A stretch of DNA of 52,287 bases, taken from positions 1 through 52,287 of the forward strand of contig JAAZDK010000158.1 of assembly GCA_012512855.1 (NCBI GenBank), in the 5' to 3' direction. Source of the stretch: Clostridiales bacterium. Its GTDB lineage: Bacteria > Bacillota > Clostridia > Lachnospirales > Lachnospiraceae. Position numbers and translations under genes: made by a program. How positions within the stretch are numbered: position 1 is the stretch's first letter; each line of letters opens with the position of its first letter. The notes under the pieces were generated by a model, which searched no databases, was not told the origin of the DNA, and worked only from the letters and a program-made list of their open reading frames with translations. This document shows, piece by piece, positions 27,698 through 37,308 of the stretch.

Positions 27698-28405
27698 ATG
27701 AAAACAGACAAATTAACTGATGATAAATTATTATCATTGGAAGAAAAAATCAATTATCATTTTTCAAATCCTGACTTGCTATTTAATGCATTGACCCACA
27801 GCTCCTATGCAAACGAAATGAAGCTTGACAAATCAAAAAATAATGAAAGGCTTGAATTTTTAGGAGATGCGGTTCTGGAGCTGGTGACCAGTGAATATGT
27901 TTATCAGGAATATGCCACTCTCAATGAAGGAGAACTGACAAAGCTTCGTGCAAGTATTGTATGTGAGCAAAATCTCTCCTTCTGCGCACGGCAGCTTCAG
28001 CTGGGACAATATCTGCTTCTTGGCAAGGGAGAAGATATAACAGGTGGCAGGGAGCGCGACTCCATCCTTTCCGATGTACTGGAGGCCCTTATAGGCGCTA
28101 TATATCTGGACGGTGGTTTTACTAATGCAAAAGAGTTTATCAGAAGCTTTATCCTGGCGGATCTGAACCATAAGGAGCTCTTTTTCGATAGCAAAACTAT
28201 CTTGCAGGAAATAGTGCAGAACGACAGCAGCAAGCAGAAGCTGCGCTATAAGCTGATATCCGAGGAGGGGCCTGATCATAACAAGACATTTACCGTAGCC
28301 GTTTGCATCGGCAATGATGAATTGGGTGTCGGAAGCGGAAAGACCAAAAAGGCGGCAGAACAGGAGGCGGCTTATCAGGCTCTGAAGAAAATGAAAAAGA
28401 AATGA
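27698..28405 (+). CDS. rnc: Ribonuclease III
   Basis: Double-strand-specific endoribonuclease processing rRNA and structured mRNAs. 235 residues. Catalytic signature NERLEFLGDAV at 49-59, second acidic patch SDVLEALIGAIYLDGG, and a C-terminal double-stranded RNA-binding domain (about 160-232, GVGSGKTKKAAEQEAA). ATG 27698 is preferred with AAAGG at 27681-27685. smc begins 43 bases after the stop. Confidence 0.96.
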   Translation: MKTDKLTDDKLLSLEEKINYHFSNPDLLFNALTHSSYANEMKLDKSKNNERLEFLGDAVLELVTSEYVYQEYATLNEGELTKLRASIVCEQNLSFCARQLQLGQYLLLGKGEDITGGRERDSILSDVLEALIGAIYLDGGFTNAKEFIRSFILADLNHKELFFDSKTILQEIVQNDSSKQKLRYKLISEEGPDHNKTFTVAVCIGNDELGVGSGKTKKAAEQEAAYQALKKMKKK

Positions 28406-28448
28406 TATGACCTTAATAGCTACTATAAGAGAAGATGGGAGACTGTAA

Positions 28449-31400
28449 ATGTATCTGAAAAGTATTGAAGTGCATGGCTTTAAGTCATTTGCCAATAAAA
28501 TCACTCTGCAATTTCATGACGGAATTACAGGAATTGTAGGACCCAACGGAAGCGGCAAAAGTAATGTTGCGGATGCGGTGCGCTGGGTTTTGGGTGAGCA
28601 AAGCGCCAAGCAGCTCAGAGGATCAAAGATGGAGGATGTTATATTCTCCGGCACCCAGACCAGAAAGCCCCTCAGCTATGCCTATGTATCCTTAACCATG
28701 GATAATTCGGACCACAAGCTGCCTATAGATTATGAGGAAGTGACGGTAACCAGGCGGGTATATCGCTCCGGTGAAAGCGAATATCTTATTAACGGCTCAG
28801 TTTGCCGTCTTAAGGATATAAATGAGCTTTTCCTTGATACCGGTATCGGAAAGGAAGGCTATTCAATAATTGGTCAGGGACAGATTGACAAAATACTCAG
28901 CTCCAAGCCGGAGGATCGACGTGAGCTCTTTGATGAGGCGGCTGGTATTGTAAAATATAAACGGAGAAAAAGTGAAGCTGAAAAAAATCTTGAGGAAGAA
29001 AGACTCAATTTATCACGTGTAAGTGATATTATCAGGGAAATTGAAAATCAGCTGGCTCCATTGGAAAAGCAATCAGCGGTCGCAAAGGTTTATCTGAAGC
29101 TTAAGGAGGAGCTTAAAGGGCTTGAGATAAGCCAGTTTCTAATGGAATATGACAAGCTGCAGGCATCCATGACGGAGCTGGATGAAAAAATAAGGATTGC
29201 CACTGCAGATTTGGAAAGACACAATGCAGAATATGACAATACCAAGGAGGAATACCAGAGGCTGGAAGAGCAGCTGGAGGAAATAGACGCGGCCATAGAA
29301 GCCAATAAAAACAGTCTGAACCAGTTAAGGCTGGATACCGAAAAGGCTGAAGGTGAGATAAAGCTTTTACAGGAGCAGATTAGCTCAATTCTTCAGAATG
29401 ATGAATATGTTCGCAATAGGCTCGCTGTAAACTCAAAGGAAATTGAAGAAAAAAAGGCGCAGCAAAAAAAGCATGCCGACGTGATGGGAGCTATAGACGA
29501 CAAGATTGCAAGGGTAGACGATTTACTTACCCTTGCCCTTGATGCGCTTAGCAAAATCAGAAGCAATATCACGCAGTATTCAAAGGAAATTGAAGAATGC
29601 AACAACAGTATATTTGAGCAGCTTAATACAAATTCCGGCATAAAGAGCAACATGCAGCGATATGAGACTATGCTGGAGCAAAACAATATAAGAATAGCAG
29701 AGCTGAATCAAAAGCTTTTAAATATCAAAAGCGAGGCATGCGATTTTGATGAAGCAATTCTGGCTCTGCAAAAGGAGCTTGAAGAAATTGAAAAGCTTTT
29801 GCTTGAGCAAACAAAGGAAAGCAACCGATTGGATGAAGAAATAGCTGCCACCCAGGCCGAGATAGACAATATCAGTCAGGAATACAATACTGCTCAAGCT
29901 GAGTACCTGAGTGAAAAATCCCGGCTTGAAGCCCTGGTGAATCTGACAGAGCGGTATGAGGGATATGGCAACAGCATTAAAAAGGTAATGGAGCTGAAAG
30001 CAAGCACACCCGGAATTATAGGAGTTGTTGCTGATATCATCAAGGTGGATAAGGCTTATGAAACAGCTATTGAAACCGCACTGGGCTCATCAATCCAAAA
30101 TATAGTTACCGACAATGAAGCAACTGCCAAAAAGCTTATATCATACCTGAAGCAAAACAAGCTCGGCAGGGCTACCTTTCTCCCGTTAACCAACATAACA
30201 CCGGGACAGAGCCATATAAATGAAAAAATATTTAAGGAAAAAGGGGTTATCGGACCTGCATCCCGCCTGGTGGAGGCTAATGCTCAGTTTTCAGCATTAA
30301 TCGAATATCTGCTGGGAAGAATTATAGTAGCTGATCATATAGATAATGCAACCGCCCTGGCAAGAAAATATAACTTTAGCTTAAGAATAGTTACCCTCGA
30401 AGGGGAGCTTCTGACGCCGGGCGGAGCCATTTCCGGAGGAAGCTATAAAAATGCCAGCAATCTTTTAGGAAGACGCCGTGAAATAGAGGAATGTGAAGAA
30501 AAGGTTAACAGGCTCAAAAACAGAACCAATGATTTGTTCAGATTGAAGGAGGAAAAGAAGGAATATAAATCAAAGCTTAGAAACGACCTTGAAGTTCTAA
30601 AAAAGCAGCTGCAGGAAACTTATCTGAAGCAGAATACCGTTAAAATGAGCCTGGATCGGGAAATGTCAAGAAGGGATCAGGCAGAGGCTATAAGCAATGA
30701 ATATATCAGGGAGCTGCATGAAATAGAGCTTCAATCCGTTGAGCTGAAGAAGAATCTTAATAAGCTTAATGAAGAGCTTGAAGGAAACCTTCAGCTTAAC
30801 AAGGAAAGGGAGCATCATATAGAGGAGCTTTCAGGCCGGCTGGAGCAGGAGCGCATATCAGAGCAGACTGCATCCGATGAGGTTAACAGGCTGAAGATGG
30901 AGCTGTCAAATCTGGAGCAGAGCAAGCAATTTGAACTGGAAAATATTAGCCGAATTAAAAAGGACCTTGAACGTTTATATGAGGAGGAGGCTTCCCTGAA
31001 GGCGGATAGCAAAAGGGCCTTATCCCTGAAGGATGAAAAGGAGGAGGCTATCCGTATAACAAAGGAGGCAATAGAGGCTTATCACAAGGAAATTGCCCTG
31101 CTTGAGAAAAAAATAATCAGTCAGACATCTGATAAGGAACAGATTAACAGTAAATATAAGAGCTTTTTTGACAAGCGGGAGGAGCTGTCAAAGCTTATAA
31201 ACGAGCTGGACAAGGAAAGCTACCGCTTAAGCAGCCAGAGGGAGAAGCTCTCGGAGCAGTCCGATAGCCTGGTTAATTATATGTGGGAGGAATATGAGCT
31301 TACATACTCCGAGGCGGCAAAATATCCTGCCAAGGTAGAAATAAACCTGATACAGGCTAAAAAGCAAATATCCGAGCTCAGACAGAAGATAAAGGAACTG

Positions 31401-32009
31401 GGTGATGTTAATGTAAATGCCATTGAGGATTACAAAAAGCTTCTGGAGCGTTACGAATTCCTCAAGAACCAGAAGGAGGATTTGATTAAGTCGGAGGCTG
31501 CTCTGTTGGAGATTATCAATGATTTGGACAATGAGATGAGAATTCAGTTTGCTGAAAGATTCCAGGCAATCAATGAGCAATTTGACATAGTATTCAAGGA
31601 ACTGTTCGGCGGTGGAAAGGCAAGCCTTGAGCTAACCGACAGTGAGGACATACTTGAGGCCGGAATCCGCATTAATGCCCAGCCACCGGGTAAAAAGCTC
31701 CAGAATATTATTCAGCTTTCTGGTGGTGAAAAAGCATTAACCGCCATTTCCCTGTTATTTGCAATTCAAAATCTCAAGCCGTCGCCATTTTGCCTGCTGG
31801 ACGAGATAGAGGCTGCTCTTGATGATTCCAATGTCAAGCGCTTTGCCAATTATCTTCATAAGCTGTCAAAGGAAACACAGTTTATTATAATTACCCACAG
31901 AAGAGGAACCATGGCGGCTGCCGATGTACTCTATGGTATAACTATGCAGGAAAAGGGTGTATCAACCCTGGTATCTGTCAGCCTTATTGAGGATGAGCTG
32001 GATAAATAG
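28449..32009 (+). CDS. smc: Chromosome segregation protein SMC
   Basis: 1186 residues, standard length. ATPase head halves at both ends: Walker [10 protein letters not shown] at 32-40, signature [10 protein letters not shown] and Walker [14 protein letters not shown] near the C-terminus. Two long coiled coils (about 170-500 and 680-1030) flank the hinge (about 510-670, with [10 protein letters not shown] and GGAISGGS). It condenses and segregates the chromosome with ScpA/ScpB, which are not in this window. Start ATG has GGGAG upstream. Confidence 0.97.
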   Translation: MYLKSIEVHGFKSFANKITLQFHDGITGIVGPNGSGKSNVADAVRWVLGEQSAKQLRGSKMEDVIFSGTQTRKPLSYAYVSLTMDNSDHKLPIDYEEVTVTRRVYRSGESEYLINGSVCRLKDINELFLDTGIGKEGYSIIGQGQIDKILSSKPEDRRELFDEAAGIVKYKRRKSEAEKNLEEERLNLSRVSDIIREIENQLAPLEKQSAVAKVYLKLKEELKGLEISQFLMEYDKLQASMTELDEKIRIATADLERHNAEYDNTKEEYQRLEEQLEEIDAAIEANKNSLNQLRLDTEKAEGEIKLLQEQISSILQNDEYVRNRLAVNSKEIEEKKAQQKKHADVMGAIDDKIARVDDLLTLALDALSKIRSNITQYSKEIEECNNSIFEQLNTNSGIKSNMQRYETMLEQNNIRIAELNQKLLNIKSEACDFDEAILALQKELEEIEKLLLEQTKESNRLDEEIAATQAEIDNISQEYNTAQAEYLSEKSRLEALVNLTERYEGYGNSIKKVMELKASTPGIIGVVADIIKVDKAYETAIETALGSSIQNIVTDNEATAKKLISYLKQNKLGRATFLPLTNITPGQSHINEKIFKEKGVIGPASRLVEANAQFSALIEYLLGRIIVADHIDNATALARKYNFSLRIVTLEGELLTPGGAISGGSYKNASNLLGRRREIEECEEKVNRLKNRTNDLFRLKEEKKEYKSKLRNDLEVLKKQLQETYLKQNTVKMSLDREMSRRDQAEAISNEYIRELHEIELQSVELKKNLNKLNEELEGNLQLNKEREHHIEELSGRLEQERISEQTASDEVNRLKMELSNLEQSKQFELENISRIKKDLERLYEEEASLKADSKRALSLKDEKEEAIRITKEAIEAYHKEIALLEKKIISQTSDKEQINSKYKSFFDKREELSKLINELDKESYRLSSQREKLSEQSDSLVNYMWEEYELTYSEAAKYPAKVEINLIQAKKQISELRQKIKELGDVNVNAIEDYKKLLERYEFLKNQKEDLIKSEAALLEIINDLDNEMRIQFAERFQAINEQFDIVFKELFGGGKASLELTDSEDILEAGIRINAQPPGKKLQNIIQLSGGEKALTAISLLFAIQNLKPSPFCLLDEIEAALDDSNVKRFANYLHKLSKETQFIIITHRRGTMAAADVLYGITMQEKGVSTLVSVSLIEDELDK

Positions 32010-32143
32010 ACAAGGGTTTTTAGTATTGGCCTGAGGGAAATGATAAGATTTTAAGTGATTTAAAAGTTAAAAATTTATAAAATAGATCTTGTATTTTTAT
32101 AAATTTGTATTAATATTAATTGATATATGATGTGGAGGAAATT

Positions 32144-33076
32144 ATGGAAGAAAAGAAGAAAGGTTTTTTCGGGAGACTGGTGCAGGGGCTTGCAAAGACC
32201 CGAAGCAATATAGCCCACGGAATAGATGCAATTTTCAGCGGATTTTCCAGCATTGACGACGAATTCTATGAAGAGCTGGAAGAGATGCTGATTATGGCGG
32301 ATTTAGGAATTAATACTACTACGGCTGTGATAGAGGATCTTCGCAAAAAGGTTAAGGAAAACAAAATAAAGGATCCGGCCCAGTGCAGACAGCTTCTGAT
32401 AAACAGCCTGAAGGAGCAGATGCAGCTTAAGGAGGAGGCCTTTGATTTTGAAAATCAAAAATCCGTAGTATTGCTCATAGGTGTCAACGGAGTAGGCAAG
32501 ACTACATCTGTAGGAAAGCTTGCAGCCTATTTAAAGAACCAGGGAAGGAAGGTTTTGGTGGCAGCTGCCGATACCTTCAGGGCTGCCGCAATAGAGCAGC
32601 TTACCGAATGGGTTCACAGAGCCGGTGTAGATCTGATAGCCCAAAAGGAGGGATCAGATCCAGCTGCAGTTGTGTATGATGCAATTTCAGCCGCAAAGGC
32701 AAGGCAGGCAGATATTCTCCTTTGTGATACGGCCGGCAGGCTCCATAACAAGAAGAATCTTATGGAGGAGCTGAGAAAAATAGATCGTGTTATTGAAAGG
32801 GAATATCCCGAGGCATATAGGGAGACCCTTTTGGTTTTGGACTGTACGACCGGGCAAAATGCCCTGGCACAGGCCAAGGAATTTAACGAGGTGGCCGATA
32901 TTACAGGCATTATTCTTACCAAGCTGGACGGCACAGCAAAGGGTGGAATAGCCATAGCAATACAGGCGGAGCTTGGTATACCTGTAAAATTTATCTGTAT
33001 TGGTGAAAAGCTTGATGATATTCAGAAGTTTGATGCAGATGATTTTGTAAATGCCCTTTTTGAGAGAAATGATTAA
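32144..33076 (+). CDS. ftsY: Signal recognition particle receptor FtsY
   Basis: SRP-type GTPase that docks Ffh-bound ribosomes at the membrane. 310 residues; the N-terminal acidic A domain is almost absent, as in many Firmicutes. N domain, then GTPase with GVNGVGKTTSVGKL, the insertion-box AADTFRAAAIEQL, DTAGRLHNK and TKLDGTAKGG. GGAGG precedes ATG 32144; the frame upstream to 32120 is not needed. The partner gene ffh lies 12 kb downstream. Confidence 0.97.
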   Translation: MEEKKKGFFGRLVQGLAKTRSNIAHGIDAIFSGFSSIDDEFYEELEEMLIMADLGINTTTAVIEDLRKKVKENKIKDPAQCRQLLINSLKEQMQLKEEAFDFENQKSVVLLIGVNGVGKTTSVGKLAAYLKNQGRKVLVAAADTFRAAAIEQLTEWVHRAGVDLIAQKEGSDPAAVVYDAISAAKARQADILLCDTAGRLHNKKNLMEELRKIDRVIEREYPEAYRETLLVLDCTTGQNALAQAKEFNEVADITGIILTKLDGTAKGGIAIAIQAELGIPVKFICIGEKLDDIQKFDADDFVNALFERND

Positions 33077-33228
33077 TCAGCCTGCAGGGCCTTTGTTTTT
33101 ATTCAATCAGGAAGTTTTGCAGGGCTTTCTGTTAGAAAAACCTTCAATTACAAATGAGCAAAGGATAATTTAAAATGCAATGCAGAAAAATAAACAACGT
33201 GCTATACACGTAGAAAGAAGGATATGAC

Positions 33229-34446
33229 ATGATGACCCTTGATAAATTTGAGGAGGCTGCCGAGATCGTCAAAAAAGTAATACTTCGTACGGATCTGGTA
33301 TACAGTGACTATTTTAGCGAGCAGACCGGTAACAAGGTTTATTTTAAGCCGGAAAATATGCAGTTCACAGGTGCATATAAGGTACGTGGCGCATATTACA
33401 AGATCAGCACTCTGTCTCAGGAGGAAAGGGAACGAGGCCTTATTACTGCATCTGCCGGCAACCATGCCCAGGGAGTTGCCTATGCAGCAAAGCTCTACAA
33501 TGCCAGGGCAATTATTGTTATGCCTTCAACAACACCGCTTATTAAGGTGAACAGAACCAAGAGCTATGGTGCAGAGGTAATTCTGTACGGAAATGTATAT
33601 GATGAAGCTTATCAGTATGCCTTGAAGCTGGCGGAGGAAAACGGCTATACCTTCATACACCCCTTTAATGATGAGGTAGTGGCTACAGGGCAGGGAACCA
33701 TTGCTATGGAGATTTTCAAGAACCTGCCTACAGTTGATATCATCCTTGTTCCTGTTGGTGGGGGAGGCCTTCTGGCAGGTGTTGCAACGCTTGCAAAAAT
33801 GTTAAATCCCAATATTAAGGTTATCGGAGTGGAGCCTGCAGGCGCAGCCTGTATGAAGGAATCCTTAAAGGCCGGTCATATTGTTACCCTGCCGGATGTA
33901 GATACCATATCGGACGGTACTGCGGTTAAAACGCCGGGAGATGTTATTTTCCCTTATATTCAGAAATACTGTGATGAGATAATAACTGTAGAGGATCATG
34001 AGCTTATCGTAAATTTCCTGGATATTATCGAAAACCATAAGATGGTGGTTGAGAATTCAGGTTTGCTTACAGTAGCAACCCTTAAGCATTTAAAATGCAA
34101 GGATAAAAAGGTGGTAGCAATATTAAGTGGCGGTAATATGGATATCATTACAGTATCCAGTGTCGTCCAGCACGGACTTATCCAAAGGGGAAGAGTGTTT
34201 ACGGTATCGGTGCTTTTACCCGACAGACCCGGCGAGCTGGTGAATGTAGCTTCAATTATAGCCAAGAAGCAGGGCAATGTTATAAGGCTCGATCATAACC
34301 AGTTTGTCAGCATAAACCGCAATTCAGCGGTTGAGTTGACCATAACCATGGAAACCTTCGGACATGAGCACAAGCAGGAGATATATCAGGCATTGGTTGA
34401 CCATGGCTACAATCCAAAAATATGCATGCCCAACAAGCTTTATTGA
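33229..34446 (+). CDS. ilvA: Threonine ammonia-lyase (threonine dehydratase) with ACT domain
   Basis: PLP enzyme turning threonine into 2-oxobutyrate and ammonia. 405 residues. Schiff-base lysine K51 in FTGAYKVRGA, ASAGNHAQGVA, glycine-rich PVGGGGLLAG, and a C-terminal ACT domain (about 327-402, VLLPDRPGELVNVAS). A single ACT domain and this length match the catabolic/clostridial form rather than the two-domain biosynthetic E. coli IlvA, so tdcB would be an equally valid name. ATG 33229 follows AAGGA by 6 bases; ATG 33232 is possible. Confidence 0.92.
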   Translation: MMTLDKFEEAAEIVKKVILRTDLVYSDYFSEQTGNKVYFKPENMQFTGAYKVRGAYYKISTLSQEERERGLITASAGNHAQGVAYAAKLYNARAIIVMPSTTPLIKVNRTKSYGAEVILYGNVYDEAYQYALKLAEENGYTFIHPFNDEVVATGQGTIAMEIFKNLPTVDIILVPVGGGGLLAGVATLAKMLNPNIKVIGVEPAGAACMKESLKAGHIVTLPDVDTISDGTAVKTPGDVIFPYIQKYCDEIITVEDHELIVNFLDIIENHKMVVENSGLLTVATLKHLKCKDKKVVAILSGGNMDIITVSSVVQHGLIQRGRVFTVSVLLPDRPGELVNVASIIAKKQGNVIRLDHNQFVSINRNSAVELTITMETFGHEHKQEIYQALVDHGYNPKICMPNKLY

Positions 34447-34720
34447 TTATGTAACAATAATGTAACCAAATTCAGATTGAATGAGTTTACATAAAGCACA
34501 AAATATTAAAAAAGCGTTAGTACAAAAAGCTGAAAAACAAATTCGGATTGAAATGACTGTACTTAAATTTATTTGATTTTAACTTCAAAGATTTGGTTCC
34601 ATAAGAAAAACCTGAGACAAAAACCTGAAGAAAAATTCACTTTTATATGCTTTTATATAAGTTCGTTATTCTATATAAAATTTATTTAAAAATTCGTGAT
34701 TTTAACAATATTACAAAATG

Positions 34721-34749
34721 TTTACAGAATATGAGGATATTGCTATAAT
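34721..34749 (+). promoter_or_regulatory. Sigma-A type promoter inside an inverted repeat
   Basis: -35 TTTACA (34721-34726) and -10 TATAAT (34744-34749) with exactly 17 bases between. The promoter sits inside an 18-base inverted repeat with one or two mismatches: ACAGAATATGAGGATATT (34724-34741) against AATATCTTCATATTCTGT (34753-34770). Confidence 0.65.
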
Positions 34750-34755
34750 ACAAAT

Positions 34756-34955
34756 ATCTTCATATTCTGTTATTTATGAATAGCAAATATCCGCGGATAA
34801 TCTGAAAGGCCCATGTGTTTCTTTGTGGTAGCTCTCTGTATTCCCTAATAGCTTCTGTTATACAAATTCGGAATAAGCCATTTGTAAAGGTTGAAGCCAA
34901 ACAGGCCAGACAAATATCAATAATATTATGTAATATGAATAAGAAATATTTTTCT
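34756..34955 (+). ncRNA. Candidate structured non-coding RNA (6S-like rod?)
   Basis: About 200 bases starting where the 34721-34749 promoter would initiate. The two ends are complementary (ATATCTTCATATTC near the start against GAATAAGAAATATT at 34937-34950, followed by TTTTC). Inward, GGCC at 34808-34811 can pair with GGCC at 34904-34907, and TATTCC (34839-34844) with GGAATA (34870-34875) closes an apical hairpin. End-to-end pairing, length and a T-run recall 6S RNA, but I cannot confirm the family. No open frame with a ribosome binding site lies inside. Confidence 0.35.
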
Positions 34956-34962
34956 GATGCCT

Positions 34963-34989
34963 GCATTGTATAATATAAGCATTGTATAA
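34963..34989. repeat. Short tandem repeat upstream of recA
   Basis: GCATTGTATAA occurs at 34963-34973 and again at 34979-34989, a 16-base period. Confidence 0.6.
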
Positions 34990-35039
34990 GACTTTGGCGG
35001 AAAATTTGATACAGTAATGTGAGAGGCTATATATTTTTA

Positions 35040-35066
35040 TTGACTTTCTTGCTTAAATGATATAAT
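35040..35066 (+). promoter_or_regulatory. recA promoter
   Basis: TTGACT at 35040-35045 and TATAAT at 35061-35066. The spacer is 15 bases, shorter than ideal; shifting the -10 to TAATAT (35063-35068) gives 17. The LexA box lies immediately downstream, across the expected start site. Confidence 0.65.
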
Positions 35067-35076
35067 ATGAATACAA

Positions 35077-35088
35077 GAACGTTAGTTC
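35077..35088. promoter_or_regulatory. LexA (SOS) operator of recA
   Basis: GAACGTTAGTTC matches the Gram-positive LexA/DinR box GAAC-N4-GTTC exactly. It overlaps the predicted transcription start of recA, where bound LexA would block the promoter until DNA damage activates RecA. Confidence 0.85.
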
Positions 35089-35110
35089 GAAACGGGAGGT
35101 TATTTGATTT

Positions 35111-36139
35111 ATGGCAAAGGATGATAAATTAAGAGCGTTGGAATCTGCCATAGCGCAGATTGAGAAGCAATATGGCAAGGGTTCGGTTATGAAGCTGGGG
35201 GATACGAATTCCAATATGAATATCGAGACGGTTCCTACAGGTTCTATTAGTCTTGATATCGCATTGGGACTTGGCGGAGTGCCAAAGGGCAGAATTATGG
35301 AGATATACGGTCCGGAATCCAGCGGTAAAACAACTGTTGCCCTTCATATGGTCGCTGAAGTGCAAAAAAGAGGCGGTATAGCAGGCTTTATAGACGCCGA
35401 GCATGCCCTGGACCCTGTATATGCCAAGAATATCGGTGTTGATATTGACAATTTATATATATCACAGCCTGACAACGGAGAGCAGGCTCTGGAAATTACG
35501 GAAACTATGGTCAGATCCGGAGCAGTGGATATAATTGTTGTAGACTCTGTAGCAGCCTTGGTACCGAAGGCTGAAATAGACGGAGAGATGGGAGACTCCC
35601 ATGTCGGATTGCAGGCAAGGCTTATGTCTCAGGCTCTGCGCAAGCTTACTGCGGCAATTAGCAAGTCCAACTGTATTGTAGTATTCATTAATCAGCTGCG
35701 TGAAAAGGTTGGGGTTATGTTTGGTAATCCTGAAACCACTACAGGCGGACGGGCCTTAAAGTTTTATGCCTCAATCAGGCTCGATGTCAGAAGAATTGAA
35801 TCTATCAAGCAGGGCGGAGATGTGGTTGGCAGCCGCACCAGAATAAAGGTTGTCAAGAACAAGATTGCACCGCCGTTTAAGGAAGCGGAGTTTGACATAA
35901 TGTTTGGTAAAGGCATCTCAAGGGAAGGTGATGTTCTTGATCTTGCGGCAGATTGCGGAATAGTAGTCAAGAGCGGTGCATGGTACGCATATAATGATGT
36001 AAAGATAGGTCAGGGCAGGGAGAATGCCAAGCAGTACCTTGTTGAAAACCCTGAAGTATTTGCTGAAATTGAGGATAAGGTAAGACAGAATTTTATGCTT
36101 CCGACTGCAATAAATTATAATAATCAGACTTTGGAATAA
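35111..36139 (+). CDS. recA: RecA recombinase
   Basis: ATP-dependent strand-exchange protein and co-protease for LexA. 342 residues. Walker [10 protein letters not shown] at 67-75, DAEHALDP, Walker B region [12 protein letters not shown], loop 2 [16 protein letters not shown]. The C-terminus is not the acidic tail seen in E. coli but ends [15 protein letters not shown] precedes ATG. recX follows after a terminator. Confidence 0.98.
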   Translation: MAKDDKLRALESAIAQIEKQYGKGSVMKLGDTNSNMNIETVPTGSISLDIALGLGGVPKGRIMEIYGPESSGKTTVALHMVAEVQKRGGIAGFIDAEHALDPVYAKNIGVDIDNLYISQPDNGEQALEITETMVRSGAVDIIVVDSVAALVPKAEIDGEMGDSHVGLQARLMSQALRKLTAAISKSNCIVVFINQLREKVGVMFGNPETTTGGRALKFYASIRLDVRRIESIKQGGDVVGSRTRIKVVKNKIAPPFKEAEFDIMFGKGISREGDVLDLAADCGIVVKSGAWYAYNDVKIGQGRENAKQYLVENPEVFAEIEDKVRQNFMLPTAINYNNQTLE

Positions 36140-36143
36140 TATA

Positions 36144-36196
36144 AAATTCCTTGTTGTATGGCAAAGCGGCATATAACAGGGAATTTATTTTTAATT
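36144..36196 (+). terminator. Rho-independent terminator after recA
   Basis: AAATTCCTTGTTGTATG (36144-36160) pairs almost fully with the arm ending GGGAATTT at 36186, followed by ATTTTTAATT. Confidence 0.82.
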
Positions 36197-36320
36197 ATTT
36201 TTACATTAAATTAATCCTGATTAAACTTTCCTGATAAAGCTGGCATTTTTATAGACATCAGGTATTTTTTAAAATATATTTTATTTTGACATACGATATT
36301 TAATTAATGGATACCGGTAT

Positions 36321-36350
36321 TTATTGCAGCTCAAATTATTGCAACTCAAA
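36321..36350. repeat. 15-base tandem repeat before recX
   Basis: TTATTGCAGCTCAAA (36321-36335) is followed directly by TTATTGCAACTCAAA (36336-36350), one mismatch. Confidence 0.75.
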
Positions 36351-36387
36351 CCGGCACTACTTTATTGAAAGACGAGGAATATAATCT

Positions 36388-37017
36388 ATGATTATTACAG
36401 GACTGCAGGCAGATAAGGCAAAAAGGGTAAGAGTGTTTATTGATGGCAAATATGCCTTTTCCTTAAGCATAAATGAGCTAAATAATAACATGCTTACGGA
36501 GGGACAGGCAATTGATGATGGGCTGTATAATAAAATAATAGATGAAATTGTCTATCCACAGGCTAAAGCAAAAGCCCTGATGATACTTGAGCGTTCTGAC
36601 AAAACAGAGACAGAGCTCAGATTCAGGCTTGCTCATGCAGGCTTTTCGGATGATATAATTTTTAAGGTTATGGATTATCTTAAGTCATATGGATATATTA
36701 ATGATGAAAGATATGCCAGGATTTATATTTCTGCAAATAAGCAGAAAAAAAGCAGGCTTGCTATCAGATCCGGACTGCTGCAAAAGGGCGTAGCGCCTGA
36801 ACTCGCAGATAAGCTTTTATACCTGGAGTATAATGAAGATGAAGCTGTTGATTATGAGCTGGAAGCCATTAGAAAGGCAATAGCAAAAAAAGCTTCATCG
36901 ACTGATATATTTGATGACAGGAAGAAACAGAAGCTGATTGCTGCTTTGTGCCGAAAAGGCTTTGAGCTTGGGAAGATATTGAAGGTGATTGACTATGAAT
37001 ATAAAGAGGATATATAA
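36388..37017 (+). CDS. recX: Recombination regulator RecX
   Basis: 209-residue, helical, RecA-binding regulator that limits RecA filaments. Recognisable by the three-helix RecX repeats: AKAKALMILERSDKTETELRFRL with the L-x-R/K-K/R-x-x pattern, VMDYLKSYGYINDERYAR, and SRLAIRSGLLQKGV. GAGGAA precedes ATG. It lies directly downstream of recA but behind a terminator, so read-through or its own promoter is needed. Confidence 0.92.
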   Translation: MIITGLQADKAKRVRVFIDGKYAFSLSINELNNNMLTEGQAIDDGLYNKIIDEIVYPQAKAKALMILERSDKTETELRFRLAHAGFSDDIIFKVMDYLKSYGYINDERYARIYISANKQKKSRLAIRSGLLQKGVAPELADKLLYLEYNEDEAVDYELEAIRKAIAKKASSTDIFDDRKKQKLIAALCRKGFELGKILKVIDYEYKEDI

Positions 37018-37172
37018 GCATTCTGTCTGAAAAAGTATATAAATACTGCCTGTTTCTACTAAACAGCAATATATAATTTTCGCAACTGTTCTGTTGATTT
37101 TTTGTGAAAACTACACTGATATTTTCTACGAAAGTGCTAGAAAAAAAGGATTTTGACAAAAAAATTGTATAA

Positions 37173-37194
37173 TTTAACATATATATCTGTTAAA
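37173..37194. promoter_or_regulatory. Inverted repeat upstream of the decarboxylase cluster
   Basis: TTTAACA (37173-37179) is mirrored by TGTTAAA (37188-37194) with an 8-base AT spacer, about 115 bases before the first gene. It could be a repressor site (the half site resembles redox-repressor Rex half sites only loosely). Confidence 0.35.
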
Positions 37195-37308
37195 AAAATA
37201 ACATATTTATTCACTTTTAAGCTTGCCTTTTACAAAAAGATATAATAAAATTAAAATCGGCAGAGAATGGTTTTAATATTAACTATAGAAAAAAATGGAG
37301 GGCTGAAA

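Larger units (their letters stand above)
34447..35110. other. Long spacer between ilvA and recA
   Basis: 664 AT-rich bases without a protein gene. It holds a promoter inside an inverted repeat (34721-34770), a possible structured RNA (34756-34955), a short direct repeat (34963-34989), and the recA promoter with LexA box (35040-35088). The first 270 bases show nothing recognisable. Confidence 0.7.

Noticed and set aside
27860-28504. 214-residue minus-strand open frame over rnc
   Set aside because: Complement of a clear RNase III gene with catalytic motifs on the + strand; no family features.
37153-37173. TTGACA and TATAAT hexamers upstream of the decarboxylase cluster
   Set aside because: Only 9 bases lie between them, too short for a sigma-A promoter; no other -35 at 16-18 bases fits well.
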